From Collinsella sp. (GTDB lineage: Bacteria > Actinomycetota > Coriobacteriia > Coriobacteriales > Coriobacteriaceae): 28,219 nucleotides of DNA. The translations under genes were made by a program, and so were the position numbers. Shown piece after piece: positions 19,898-28,219 of this stretch (position 1 is its first letter; every line of letters starts with the position of its first letter). The notes beneath the pieces were generated by a model. The model was given only the letters and a program-made list of their open reading frames with translations. It was not told where the DNA came from and ran no database searches. Location: contig JAHYYL010000033.1 of NCBI GenBank assembly GCA_019424965.1, forward strand, positions 1 through 28,219, in the 5' to 3' direction.

Positions 19898-21922
19898 ATG
19901 CGTCAATTTAAGACCGAGAGCAAAAAACTGCTCGACCTCATGATCAACTCCATCTACACCAATAAGGAAATCTTCCTGCGCGAGCTTATCTCCAACGCGA
20001 GCGACGCCGTCGACAAACTCAACTTTAAGAGCCTGCAGGATCCGAGCGTTAAGCTCGACCAGGGCGACCTGGCTATTCGTGTTTCCTTTGATAAAGATGC
20101 CCGCACCATTACCATCTCGGATAACGGCATTGGCATGACCGCCGAGGAGCTCGAGCGCAATCTGGGCACCATCGCCCATTCCGGCTCCGAGGAGTTTAAG
20201 ACCGAGAACGCCGAGCAGCAGGGCTCCGATGTCGATATTATCGGCCAGTTTGGCGTGGGCTTCTACTCGGCCTTTATGGTCGCCAGCCATGTGAAGGTCG
20301 TCAGCCGCGCCTATGGCGAGGATGTCGCCCATGTGTGGGAATCCGATGGTCTTGAGGGTTACACCATCGAGGATGGCGAGCGCGCCGAGCACGGTACCGA
20401 TGTCATCCTGACGCTGCGCGAGAACGAGAAGCTCGACGCCGACGGCGAGGCCGAGACCTACGATCGCTTCCTGACCGAGTGGGGCCTCAAGAGCCTGATT
20501 CAGCAGTACAGCAACTATGTGCGCTACCCGATTCAGATGATGGTGAGCAAGAGCCGCCAGAAACCCAAGCCCGAGGACGCCGGCGACGACTACAAGCCCG
20601 AGTACGAGGACTACCAGGAGCTCGAGACCATCAACTCCATGACGCCGATTTGGAAAAAGCGCAGCTCCGACGTTGAGCAGAAGGATTACAACGAGTTCTA
20701 CAAGTCCACGTTCCACGACTTTGACGATCCCGCGCGCACTATCAGCTTCCATGCCGAGGGTACGCTTGAGTACGATGCGCTGCTGTTTGTGCCGGGTCGC
20801 GCCCCGTTCGATCTGTACAGCAAGGACTACGAGAAGGGCCTGGCGCTCTACAGTTCCAACGTGCTGATTATGGAGAAGTGCGACGACCTGCTGCCCGACT
20901 ACTACAACTTTGTGCGCGGTGTCGTGGACTCTGCCGACGTGACGCTCAATATTTCGCGTGAGACGCTGCAACAGAACCGTCAGCTCAAGGCCATTGCCAA
21001 GCGTGTCGAGAAGAAGATCGCTGCCGATCTTGAGGACATGCGCGATAACGACCGCGAGGCATACGAGAAGTTCTTTGAGAACTTTGGTCGCGGTCTGAAG
21101 TACGGCATCTACTCGAGCTACGGCATGAAGGCCGACGAGCTCGCCGACCTGTTGCTGTTCTGGTCTGCCAAGGAGCAGAAGATGATCACCCTTGCCGAGT
21201 ATGCCAAGGGCATGCCCGAGGGCCAGAAGGCAATCTACTATGCCGCCGGCGATTCGCGCGAGCGTCTGGCCAAGATGCCCGTAGTGAAGGGCGTGCTCGA
21301 CCGCGGCTACGATGTATTGCTGCTGACGCAGGACGTGGATGAGTTCACCTTCCAGGCCATGCGTGAGTACGTGGCTGCCGATATGCCCAAGGTCTACGAG
21401 GATGACGCTGCTCGCGAGGCTGCCGAGAAGGCAGTTGCCGATGGTGCCGAGCCCGAGGTCGAGGATCGTCACCTGGAGCTTAAGAACGTCGCGACCGGCG
21501 ATCTTGACATGGCGACCGATGACGAGAAGAAGGAGGCCGAGGACGCCACCAAGGAGAACGAGGATCTCTTTAACGCCATGAAGGAGGCGCTCGGCGACAA
21601 GGTCGAGAAGGTCGCCGTCTCTGCGCGTCTGACTGACGCTCCCGCCTGCATCACCACCGAGGGTCCGCTTTCGCTCGAGATGGAGAAGGTGCTCCAGAAG
21701 GGGCCCGAGGGCACGCCCGACGGCATGCCCAAGAGCCAGCGCGTGCTCGAGCTCAACGCCAAGCACCCGGTCTTTGACAAGCTTGTCGCTGCCCAGAAGG
21801 CAGGCGACGCCGATAAGATCAAGCAGTATTCCGGCTTGCTCTACGATCAGGCCCTGCTGGTCGAGGGCATCCTCCCCGAGGACCCCGTTGCCTTCGCAGC
21901 AGCTGTCTGCAACTTGATGTAG
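19898..21922 (+). CDS. htpG: molecular chaperone HtpG (Hsp90)
   Basis: Predicted 674-residue cytosolic ATP-dependent chaperone. The GHKL ATPase domain shows Phe-Leu-Arg-Glu29-Leu-Ile-Ser-Asn33-Ala-Ser-Asp-Ala (catalytic Glu and Mg-binding Asn), Ile-Ser-Asp75-Asn-Gly-Ile-Gly-Met and Gly-Gln-Phe-Gly-Val-Gly-Phe-Tyr-Ser-Ala-Phe-Met. The middle domain carries Asn-Ile-Ser-Arg-Glu-Thr-Leu-Gln (the Arg that reaches the ATP). The C-terminal dimerisation part is present. It is about 50 residues longer than E. coli HtpG; an acidic, Lys/Glu-rich stretch lies around residues 535-565. GAAAGGA lies 7 bases before the ATG. It probably forms its own unit, with a terminator-like leader hairpin upstream. Confidence 0.96.
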   Translation: MRQFKTESKKLLDLMINSIYTNKEIFLRELISNASDAVDKLNFKSLQDPSVKLDQGDLAIRVSFDKDARTITISDNGIGMTAEELERNLGTIAHSGSEEFKTENAEQQGSDVDIIGQFGVGFYSAFMVASHVKVVSRAYGEDVAHVWESDGLEGYTIEDGERAEHGTDVILTLRENEKLDADGEAETYDRFLTEWGLKSLIQQYSNYVRYPIQMMVSKSRQKPKPEDAGDDYKPEYEDYQELETINSMTPIWKKRSSDVEQKDYNEFYKSTFHDFDDPARTISFHAEGTLEYDALLFVPGRAPFDLYSKDYEKGLALYSSNVLIMEKCDDLLPDYYNFVRGVVDSADVTLNISRETLQQNRQLKAIAKRVEKKIAADLEDMRDNDREAYEKFFENFGRGLKYGIYSSYGMKADELADLLLFWSAKEQKMITLAEYAKGMPEGQKAIYYAAGDSRERLAKMPVVKGVLDRGYDVLLLTQDVDEFTFQAMREYVAADMPKVYEDDAAREAAEKAVADGAEPEVEDRHLELKNVATGDLDMATDDEKKEAEDATKENEDLFNAMKEALGDKVEKVAVSARLTDAPACITTEGPLSLEMEKVLQKGPEGTPDGMPKSQRVLELNAKHPVFDKLVAAQKAGDADKIKQYSGLLYDQALLVEGILPEDPVAFAAAVCNLM

Positions 21923-21952
21923 TTCGGGGATACGGCACCGTAGCTGGATTAG

Positions 21953-22030
21953 AACGAGAGTGGATAATCTCCCACTTTTGGCTCGAATGTGGGCTTGAAG
22001 TGGGAGATTTTCCACTCTCGTTTCTTTTTG
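21953..22030 (+). terminator. htpG terminator with 25-base arms
   Basis: Arms at 21953-21977 and 21998-22022 pair at 24 of 25 positions around a 20-base loop. TTTCTTTTTG follows. The arms (AACGAGAGTGG...) are far longer than a normal terminator stem. Confidence 0.8.
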
Positions 22031-22032
22031 AA

Positions 22033-22117
22033 TGATCCCTTGGGGACGGAGGAAAACGGATCACCAAGGGGGTCGGTCTGATCCGGTGATCCGTTTTCCT
22101 CCGTCCCCAAGGGATCA
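22033..22117. repeat. perfect 33-bp inverted repeat
   Basis: Arms at 22033-22065 and 22085-22117 are exact complements over 33 bases around a 19-base loop. The left arm begins TGATCCCTTGGGGACGGAGG. It lies between htpG and the first YhgE/Pip gene, right after the htpG terminator. No T run follows, so it is not needed for termination. Perfect arms of this length suggest recent origin, mobility or selection on the DNA or RNA hairpin. Confidence 0.9.
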
Positions 22118-22166
22118 ATTATTTGTCGGGGTTGTGGTTTTGTGACCTGCTGAAATTAAAGATACT

Positions 22167-22178
22167 GTACAACTGTAC
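22167..22178. promoter_or_regulatory. possible operator, GTACA-AC-TGTAC
   Basis: A 12-base inverted repeat with 5-base half-sites lies about 120 bases before the first YhgE/Pip gene. Its form is that of a small dimeric repressor site. No regulator gene is adjacent, so this is a weak call. Confidence 0.3.
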
Positions 22179-22221
22179 GTTAACTCATCTTCGTAGTATA
22201 TTGCTACCCGCAAAACTCAAT

Positions 22222-22268
22222 ACCATTGTGCTTCGAGACGCTAAAGCGCCTACGTACAATGGTTTTTG
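22222..22268 (+). promoter_or_regulatory. leader hairpin before the first YhgE/Pip gene
   Basis: ACCATTGTGC (22222-22231) pairs with GTACAATGGT (22254-22263, with one G-T pair), enclosing a small CGCT-AA-AGCG hairpin, and TTTTTG follows. It ends about 27 bases before the start codon and has the form of an intrinsic terminator. It might act as an attenuator. The TACAAT inside the right arm could instead be a -10 box. Confidence 0.45.
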
Positions 22269-22294
22269 ATAGTACGATTTGATTCAACGACAGG

Positions 22295-25084
22295 ATGGAT
22301 GGTCCAAGCGTGAGTCTCGGCAGCAAACTATCCGATGCAAAGGTCTCCTTTGCGATATTCAAGCGCGACATTAAGCGACTGCTTGTGAACCCCGTCGCCT
22401 TGGTGGTTACCCTGGGCGTGTGCGTTATCCCCTCGCTGTATGCCTGGTACAACATCGTGGCCAACTGGGATCCGTATGGAAACACCCAGGGCATTAAAAT
22501 CGCTATCGCCAACAACGATCAGGGCACCCAGAACGACCTAGTGGGCGAGCTTAATGCGGGCGATAAGGTGGTCGATCAGCTCAAGGAAAACGATCAGCTG
22601 GGCTGGACCTTCGTCGATTCGGCCGCCGATGCCAAAGAAGGCGTCGAGAGCGGGGAATACTACGCGGCGATCGTAATCCCCAAGAACTTCTCCGACAATC
22701 TGGTCTCGATGCTCGACGGCAACTACCATCAGCCGAAGCTCACCTATTACGTCAACGAGAAAAAGAGCGCCATTGCGCCCAAGGTCACCGATACCGGTGC
22801 CAACACCATCGAGGAGCAGATCAACTCGGAGTTTGTCTCCACGGTGGGCGAGACCGTAGCGGGCATCGCCAAGGATGCCGGCATCGATTTAAAGGACAAG
22901 GCAACCCAGACTCAGGACTCGCTGACAAGTTCGGTGTCCGAGGCATCCGACACCTTGGGTGAGGTGCGCGATTCGATTGGCGATATGAATGCCGCCATCG
23001 ATAAGACGAGTGGCGCTATCGCCTCGGCTGATGCGGCGCTTGCCGGCTTGCAAGGTCAGGCACCGTCGCTGACGCAGGCAATCTCCCAGGGCAACGACCT
23101 GCTGGGCGAGGCTCGCGCCACGGCGGGCAACTCTATCACCTCGCTCTCCAAGGCACTCTCGGAAGGTAGCCTTGCACTCACCAAGACGTCAGCCTCCGCG
23201 AACGCTGCGATTGGCAAGCTAACGGGTACGGTCACATCTACGACCACCCGCATCGACAACTCGCTCGAGTCTCTCCAGGCGACGATCGATCACAATAAGG
23301 CCGTTATCGGGCACTTGGAGATTCTCGTTAATGACACGTCGACAGGTTCCGAGGAAATTGACGCGCGCATTGTATCGACCATCGATTCGCTTCGCGAGCA
23401 AAACCAGAAGCTGCAGAGCATCAAGGATGGCCTTTCTGCACAGTCGAGCGCCATGGCAAACGACGCTACGGCAATCTCGAACGCGAGCAACGCACTCAAC
23501 GCGGCAATTCAGACCGGTACGGCTAGCCTCGGTCAGGCTCAGACCGATCTGGGTCAGAACGCACTTCCGAAGGCTTCGAGCGCGCTTGACTCCTTTGCCG
23601 CCGTTTCGGGCGATTTGACCGGCATTGTGTCGGGTATGACCCCCACGATAGCGAGCGCGCGCGGCACGCTGGCGCAGCTCGACGCCACGCTCAAGCAGGC
23701 AAAGACCACGCTGTCCCAAACCGACGCCTCCCTTGCCAAGGTTCAGGACAAGCTCGCGACCGCCGCCAATGACATTGCGGCGCTGCAGACCTCTGAGTCT
23801 ATGGGCGAGTTAGCCGACCTCATGGACGTCGACGTCAATGAGGTGGCAGATTTCATGGCATCTCCGGTTGAGCTGACGTCCAAGTCAATCTATCCGGTCA
23901 AGAGCTTTGGCTCGGGCATCGCGCCCTTCTACACCAATCTGGCGCTGTGGGTAGGCGGCTATGTGCTCATCGCTATCTATAAACTCGAGGTCGACCGCGA
24001 GGGCATCGGTAGCTTTACGGCGCGTCAGGGCTACTTTGGCCGCTGGCTGCTGCTGGTGATCCTGGGCGCGTTCCAGGCCATTATCGTTACGGTGGGCGAC
24101 CTGGTCATTGGCGTTCAGTGCGTCAATCCGCTGCTCTTTGTACTGGGCGGCATCGCTATTTCGTTCACCTACGTCAACATCATCTATGCGCTGTCCACCA
24201 CGTTTAAGCATATCGGTAAAGCCATTGGCGTCATCCTCGTCATTGTGCAGATCCCCGGCTCGTCGGGCATGTATCCCATCGAGATGATGCCCGGCTTCTT
24301 CCAATGGCTGCATCCGCTGCTGCCCTTCACCTATGGCATCAACCTGCTGCGCGAGACCGTCGGTGGCATGTATTCGTTCAACTACCTGTTCAACCTGTGC
24401 GTCCTGGGCGTGTTCCTTGCCATCGCGCTCTTTATCGGTCTGCAGCTGCGCCCGTTGCTGCTCAACCTCAATCTGCTCTTTGATAAGCAGCTTTCCACGA
24501 CGGGCCTAATGATCTGCGAGTCCAACGACCTACCGCGCCAGCGCTATTCGCTGCGCACGGCCATGCGCGTCATGCTCGATTCGGATTCGTACCGTCGCGA
24601 GCTGCTCGATCATGCCGTGGCGTTTGAGCATCGCTACCCGTACTACATCAAGGGCGGTTTTGCCGCCGTGGTAGGCGTGCAGGTTCTGCTCTTTGTGCTT
24701 TCGACGGTGCTCGATATCGACAATAACGGCAAGATCATCCTGCTCGTTATCTGGATCATTTCGGTTATCGCCATCTGCGGCTGGCTCATCAACATCGAAT
24801 ACATCCGTGCGAGCCTCAATACCCAGATGCGTATCTCGGCGCTTTCGGACGAGGACCTTCGCCGCGAGATGCGCGAGCACACGGCGGCGATCCCTGCCGC
24901 CCGTCGCATGTTTGGTCTCAACGCCAGCGAGCGTGGCGCCAAGGGAGGCGAACAGCCTACGAGCCGTCTGCCGCATATCGGTGCGCATCGTAAGGCTCAA
25001 GATGCCGACGGCGCTGACAACGTAAACGGAAACGACGGGGACACCACCCCGCTTGGCAAGCACTCTAAAGGAGGTGAGGCATAA
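22295..25084 (+). CDS. YhgE/Pip family membrane protein, long form with extra C-terminal segments
   Basis: Predicted 929-residue envelope protein. A first membrane segment (about residues 31-52) is followed by Trp-Asp-Pro-Tyr-Gly-Asn-Thr and a beta-rich domain with Ile-Ala-Ile-Ala-Asn-Asn-Asp-Gln-Gly, the YhgE/Pip signature. Residues about 190-510 are Ala/Ser-rich and helical, probably a long external coiled coil. Five membrane segments lie at about 545-720 (ABC-2-like). Two further segments near 787-835 and an 85-residue polar tail are not seen in the next gene. The family includes phage infection protein Pip and the type VII-linked EsaA/YueB. The start is ATG 22295, or GTG 22310 in frame; ribosome sites are weak for both. 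Confidence 0.9.
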   Translation: MDGPSVSLGSKLSDAKVSFAIFKRDIKRLLVNPVALVVTLGVCVIPSLYAWYNIVANWDPYGNTQGIKIAIANNDQGTQNDLVGELNAGDKVVDQLKENDQLGWTFVDSAADAKEGVESGEYYAAIVIPKNFSDNLVSMLDGNYHQPKLTYYVNEKKSAIAPKVTDTGANTIEEQINSEFVSTVGETVAGIAKDAGIDLKDKATQTQDSLTSSVSEASDTLGEVRDSIGDMNAAIDKTSGAIASADAALAGLQGQAPSLTQAISQGNDLLGEARATAGNSITSLSKALSEGSLALTKTSASANAAIGKLTGTVTSTTTRIDNSLESLQATIDHNKAVIGHLEILVNDTSTGSEEIDARIVSTIDSLREQNQKLQSIKDGLSAQSSAMANDATAISNASNALNAAIQTGTASLGQAQTDLGQNALPKASSALDSFAAVSGDLTGIVSGMTPTIASARGTLAQLDATLKQAKTTLSQTDASLAKVQDKLATAANDIAALQTSESMGELADLMDVDVNEVADFMASPVELTSKSIYPVKSFGSGIAPFYTNLALWVGGYVLIAIYKLEVDREGIGSFTARQGYFGRWLLLVILGAFQAIIVTVGDLVIGVQCVNPLLFVLGGIAISFTYVNIIYALSTTFKHIGKAIGVILVIVQIPGSSGMYPIEMMPGFFQWLHPLLPFTYGINLLRETVGGMYSFNYLFNLCVLGVFLAIALFIGLQLRPLLLNLNLLFDKQLSTTGLMICESNDLPRQRYSLRTAMRVMLDSDSYRRELLDHAVAFEHRYPYYIKGGFAAVVGVQVLLFVLSTVLDIDNNGKIILLVIWIISVIAICGWLINIEYIRASLNTQMRISALSDEDLRREMREHTAAIPAARRMFGLNASERGAKGGEQPTSRLPHIGAHRKAQDADGADNVNGNDGDTTPLGKHSKGGEA

Positions 25085-27274
25085 ATGAAAAACATCCTGC
25101 ACCTGTTTAAGCGCGATGTCCAAAACGTGTCTCGCTCCGTGATCGGCATGGTCGTCGTGATGGGCCTGATCATCGTGCCATGTCTCTATGCATGGTTTAA
25201 CATCGCCGGAAGCTGGGATCCCTACGGCAATACCGGCAACCTTAAGATTGCAGTGGTCAACACCGATGAGGGTTACGAGAGCGATCTGATTCCCGTCGAG
25301 GTCAACGTGGGCGAAAACGTAACCGCCACCCTGCGCGGCAACGAGAACTTCGACTGGGTCGTCCTCAACGACCGCGATAAGGCGATTGAGGGCGTTAAGT
25401 CGGGCGCGTACTACGCTGCCGTCGTTATCCCTAAAACGTTTAGCGCCGATATGATGACGCTTTTCTCGACCGAGGTGAAGCACGCCGATATCGAGTTCTA
25501 TGAGAACCAGAAGGCCAACGCCATCGCACAGATCGTGACTGAAAAGGGTTCGAGCGCCGTCCAGAGTCAGGTCAACGAGACCTTTACCAAGACCATCACG
25601 ACCATCGGTCTTAAAACCGTGTCCAGCCTGCTCGACTACATGAGCACCGACCAAGTGAGCAACTTTATCGCCAACCTGTCCTCGACGCTGGGCGATTCGG
25701 TCCAGGACCTGCAGGACGTTCAGGCCAGCGCGACGTCGCTGGCGGGCATTTTGAGTTCCACGTCCGATTCGCTGACGTCGGCGGGCGGTATGCTCAAGCA
25801 GACGGGCACGGTCGATGAGTCGACCAGGCAGTTGATGGAGCACGCCAAGAGCGGCATGAGCGATTCCAAAGAAGCGCTGAAGGCCGCCAACGACGCCATC
25901 AACGCCGCGATTGACGGAAGTGCGGGTTCGTTTGACAACGTGTCCGCCGAGCTTGCGAAGGCATTCGATGCCGCGAATCAGCATGTCGACCTTACAGTGT
26001 CACAGCTCAACGATGCCGCGGCGGCGCTCAATACACGTGCCGACGATATCGACGCCACGGCCGACCAGCTCCGCGGCTTTGCCGAGCAGGTCAGTGACGA
26101 AAAGCTCCAGGAGAGTCTCAAGTCTGTGGCAACATCGCTGAGCAGGATCGCGGTGGAGTATCGCAACAACGCCAAGGACCTGACGGCAACCGCTAAGTCC
26201 CTTTCTGACAGCATGGCAGAGGTCAACAACACGCGTGCCGAGGTCGACCAGGCCATCGCCGATGCCAAGGCGGGCATTTCGGGAGCCAAGTCCGACTACG
26301 ATTCCACGTTCTTGGTTAAGGCCAAGGAGCTCAAGAAGACGGTTTCGGGCATCCTGGACTCGCTGGATGGCATCTCGGGTGATCTGGATAGCGCCGTAGA
26401 CGGCCTGACCGACGCATCCGGTTCGCTGGCAAAGGGCCTCTCCAAGGCTGCAAAGCTGGTCAACAAGGCTTCCGATCAGCTGGGTGAGGCTTCGGACAAG
26501 ATCAGCGCGTTTAAGGACGAACTCGACGGTGCCTTGATGTCGGATGACCTCGCTACGATCAAGACGATGATCGGCAACGATCCTGAGGGTCTGGCCGTGT
26601 CGCTTTCCGGTCCCGTCGCGCTCGACCGCAAACCGGTCTATCCGATCCGCAACTACGGTTCGGCCATGGCACCGTTCTACACGATTCTGTCGCTTTGGGT
26701 CGGCTCGATCGTACTGGCAGCCATGATGAAGGTCTCGGTTGACGATGAGCTTATCAACGAGCTCATCCCCGTGCGCCTGCACGAGATCTATCTGGGTCGT
26801 TACCTGTTCTTTGGCGGTTTGGCTCTGCTGCAGGCAACGCTCGTGTGCGCGGGCGACATTCTGTTCTTTGGCATTCAGTGCGACAACCCGCTGCAGTTTG
26901 TGCTAGCGGGCTGGGTCGCGAGTCTCGTGTTCTCCAATATCGTCTACACGCTTACGGTTTCGTTTGGCGATATCGGCAAGGCGCTCGCAGTCGTGCTGTT
27001 GGTCATGCAGGTCGGCGGTTCGGGCGGCACGTTCCCCATCGAGATGACCGGCCCCGTGTTCCAGGCGATCTATCCGTTCCTGCCGTTTACTCACGGCATC
27101 AACGCCATGCATGCCGCCATGGCTGGCGCCTACCATATGGAGTACTGGGTTGAGCTGGGCATTCTGGCGAGCTATCTGATTCCGTCGCTGGCCTTGGGCG
27201 TCGTCTTCCGCCGTCCGGTCATCAAAGCCAACGACTGGATCATCGAAAAGCTGGAGTCGACAAAGCTTATTTAG
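25085..27274 (+). CDS. YhgE/Pip family membrane protein, short form
   Basis: Predicted 729-residue envelope protein, related to the preceding one. The N-terminal membrane segment (about residues 17-40) is followed by Trp-Asp-Pro-Tyr-Gly-Asn-Thr-Gly and Ile-Ala-Val-Val-Asn-Thr-Asp-Glu-Gly. A long Ala/Ser/Asp-rich helical region spans about 150-490, with five membrane segments at about 535-720. Its ATG directly follows the stop codon of the first gene, and its ribosome site AAAGGAGGTGA lies inside that gene, so the two are made together. A hetero-oligomer of the two is a natural inference. No WXG100 or EssC-type type VII gene is in the window. Confidence 0.92.
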   Translation: MKNILHLFKRDVQNVSRSVIGMVVVMGLIIVPCLYAWFNIAGSWDPYGNTGNLKIAVVNTDEGYESDLIPVEVNVGENVTATLRGNENFDWVVLNDRDKAIEGVKSGAYYAAVVIPKTFSADMMTLFSTEVKHADIEFYENQKANAIAQIVTEKGSSAVQSQVNETFTKTITTIGLKTVSSLLDYMSTDQVSNFIANLSSTLGDSVQDLQDVQASATSLAGILSSTSDSLTSAGGMLKQTGTVDESTRQLMEHAKSGMSDSKEALKAANDAINAAIDGSAGSFDNVSAELAKAFDAANQHVDLTVSQLNDAAAALNTRADDIDATADQLRGFAEQVSDEKLQESLKSVATSLSRIAVEYRNNAKDLTATAKSLSDSMAEVNNTRAEVDQAIADAKAGISGAKSDYDSTFLVKAKELKKTVSGILDSLDGISGDLDSAVDGLTDASGSLAKGLSKAAKLVNKASDQLGEASDKISAFKDELDGALMSDDLATIKTMIGNDPEGLAVSLSGPVALDRKPVYPIRNYGSAMAPFYTILSLWVGSIVLAAMMKVSVDDELINELIPVRLHEIYLGRYLFFGGLALLQATLVCAGDILFFGIQCDNPLQFVLAGWVASLVFSNIVYTLTVSFGDIGKALAVVLLVMQVGGSGGTFPIEMTGPVFQAIYPFLPFTHGINAMHAAMAGAYHMEYWVELGILASYLIPSLALGVVFRRPVIKANDWIIEKLESTKLI

Positions 27275-27368
27275 TGTAACAGCGTGACGTTGACGAAACA
27301 TCGAGGTTATTCAAGTCGGTACTTTAGTGGGCTGGATTGCGTGGGCTGCTTGATTGTTGCTACAGTAG

Positions 27369-27403
27369 CGGGGCGTGCCGGGGGTCCGGTGCGTCCCGTT
27401 TTT
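27369..27403 (+). terminator. terminator after the YhgE/Pip pair, or leader terminator of the EamA gene
   Basis: CGGGGCG (27369-27375) pairs with CGTCCCG (27392-27398, one G-T pair), with an inner CCGG-GGGT-CCGG hairpin, and TTTTT follows. It lies 95 bases after the second YhgE/Pip stop codon. A possible promoter upstream (TTGCGT at 27337, TACAGT at 27361) would place it in a leader instead. Confidence 0.7.
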
Positions 27404-27405
27404 AT

Positions 27406-27434
27406 TTGACCATGAGGCGGCACGCAGCCATACG
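27406..27434 (+). promoter_or_regulatory. candidate promoter of the EamA-family gene
   Basis: TTGACC (27406-27411), 17-base spacer, CATACG (27429-27434). The -35 is the same as in two of the tRNA-Arg promoters, but the -10 is weaker. It begins directly after the terminator T run. Confidence 0.5.
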
Positions 27435-27474
27435 CGTGCGGACACCACGCCCAGATTGAGTGCGAGGATGTTCC

Positions 27475-28219
27475 ATGGCCCAATACGCTGCCAACGAAAT
27501 CGAAAACATGCCCGATAGCCCTGTGGCCCGTGAGGATTTGGGCGCGGGCGGTATTCCCAGGGGTGCCGGCGCACGCTCTCCGCTGTTCTGGAAGGTTTTG
27601 CTACTTTCGGTGGCGGTCACCTGGGGCTACTCCTTTACCACTATGAAGGACGCCCTCGACACCATTCCGGTGTTCGAGCTGCTCTATGTACGCTTTCTGC
27701 CTGCAGCGTTGGTCATGTTTGCCGTCTTCCACAAGCGCATCACTGCACATTTCAACGCTCGCAATCTGATTGTTGGCCTGAGTATGGGCGTGCTTATGTG
27801 GGCGGCCTATGCGTTGCAGACGGTCGGCCTGGCGCATACTACGGCAGGCAAGAATGCTTTTTTGACGGGCACGTATTGCATCCTTGTGCCGTTCGCGAGC
27901 TATTTTCTGAGCGGCGAAAAACTCACCCGCTATAACCTGGGTGCAGCACTGCTGTGCTTGGCGGGCATTGGCCTGGTGGCGCTCGATAGCGTCGAGTTCA
28001 ACATCGGTGACGCCATTACGCTGGCGGGTGCGGTCTTCTTCGCCATCCAGATGGCGGTGACCGCCAAGTACGGTCGCAAAATGGACATCAACGTCATCAC
28101 GTTTTGGATGTTTGTGGGCAACGGCGTGCTGAGCCTGGTATCGTCGCTGCTCTTCGAGACCCAAGCGCCTCTATCCGTGTGGACGCCGAGCTTTATCGGT
28201 GTGATGGCGTTTCTCTCGG
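27475..28219 (+). CDS. EamA/DMT-family transporter, partial (runs off the right edge)
   Basis: An open frame of 248 codons from ATG 27475 reaches the window end without a stop. After a polar N-terminus of about 37 residues come repeated hydrophobic segments. The first (Val-Leu-Leu-Leu-Ser-Val-Ala-Val-Thr-Trp-Gly-Tyr-Ser-Phe) has the Trp-Gly typical of DMT carriers. Later ones include Asn-Ala-Phe-Leu-Thr-Gly-Thr-Tyr and Leu-Leu-Cys-Leu-Ala-Gly-Ile-Gly-Leu-Val-Ala-Leu, matching the end of the first EamA repeat. The family exports or exchanges small metabolites; the substrate cannot be told. The ribosome site GAGG lies 7 bases upstream. Usual length is about 300 residues, so roughly 50-100 are missing. 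Confidence 0.88.
   Translation, partial: MAQYAANEIENMPDSPVAREDLGAGGIPRGAGARSPLFWKVLLLSVAVTWGYSFTTMKDALDTIPVFELLYVRFLPAALVMFAVFHKRITAHFNARNLIVGLSMGVLMWAAYALQTVGLAHTTAGKNAFLTGTYCILVPFASYFLSGEKLTRYNLGAALLCLAGIGLVALDSVEFNIGDAITLAGAVFFAIQMAVTAKYGRKMDINVITFWMFVGNGVLSLVSSLLFETQAPLSVWTPSFIGVMAFLS

Noticed and set aside
19814..22015. 733-codon open frame on the minus strand opposite htpG
   Set aside because: Shadow of htpG with low-complexity Leu/Val/Gly sequence and no ribosome site. The plus-strand gene is certain.

Overview
The window is a GC-rich (about 60% by eye), gene-dense stretch of bacterial chromosome. Gene content and style point to a Coriobacteriia member, most likely a Collinsella-type gut actinobacterium. 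Reasons are strong GAG/GCC/CGC codon use, AAAGGAG-type ribosome binding sites, tandem YhgE/Pip genes, and VanRS-like and PhoPR-like pairs in an actinobacterial setting. The genus is an inference and was not tested.

Layout. 1-2400: tail of a tRNA-associated repeat, an SPFH/band-7 membrane protein, rlmH and proC. 2384-2545: a nested repeat/terminator element. 2543-4111: a 57-residue membrane protein (minus strand) divergent from serS. 4285-4662: an orphan 125-residue protein. 4699-5786: three identical tRNA-Arg(ACG) genes, each with its own promoter and terminator, two of them followed by a structured repeat unit. 5889-8330: an 813-residue protein of unknown function with TPR-like helices. 8426-9718: two short-repeat arrays and an AAA/STAND-like ATPase with a winged-helix tail. 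9744-10174: tRNA-Ser(GCT) with the same kind of repeat unit. 10198-13695: a D-Ala-D-Ala carboxypeptidase divergent from a VanR/VanS-like pair. 13799-16895: an orphan pstB followed by a PhoB/PhoR-like pair. 17091-19155: CpsC-CpsD-CpsB-type genes (co-polymerase, BY-kinase, PHP phosphatase). 19195-21922: a GNAT acetyltransferase and htpG. 21953-22267: two long perfect or near-perfect inverted repeats and a leader hairpin. 22295-27274: two tandem YhgE/Pip membrane proteins. 27475-end: a partial EamA/DMT transporter.

How the parts fit. Most of the window is housekeeping plus cell-envelope sensing and control: peptidoglycan trimming beside a VanRS-like pair, phosphate-type signalling, a tyrosine-phosphorylation trio for exopolysaccharide, and YhgE/Pip envelope proteins. 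No mobile-element gene (integrase, transposase), CRISPR array or phage gene was seen.

The most unusual signal is a tRNA-linked repeat. After the tRNA and its terminator comes an antisense copy of the tRNA T-arm, then a block of three hairpins, then a second copy of the tRNA 3' end, a second terminator and a second antisense T-arm. It occurs at tRNA-Arg (twice) and tRNA-Ser, and probably at the left edge of the window. Its stems are kept while their sequence changes, and the repeat period is 190 bp in all three complete cases.
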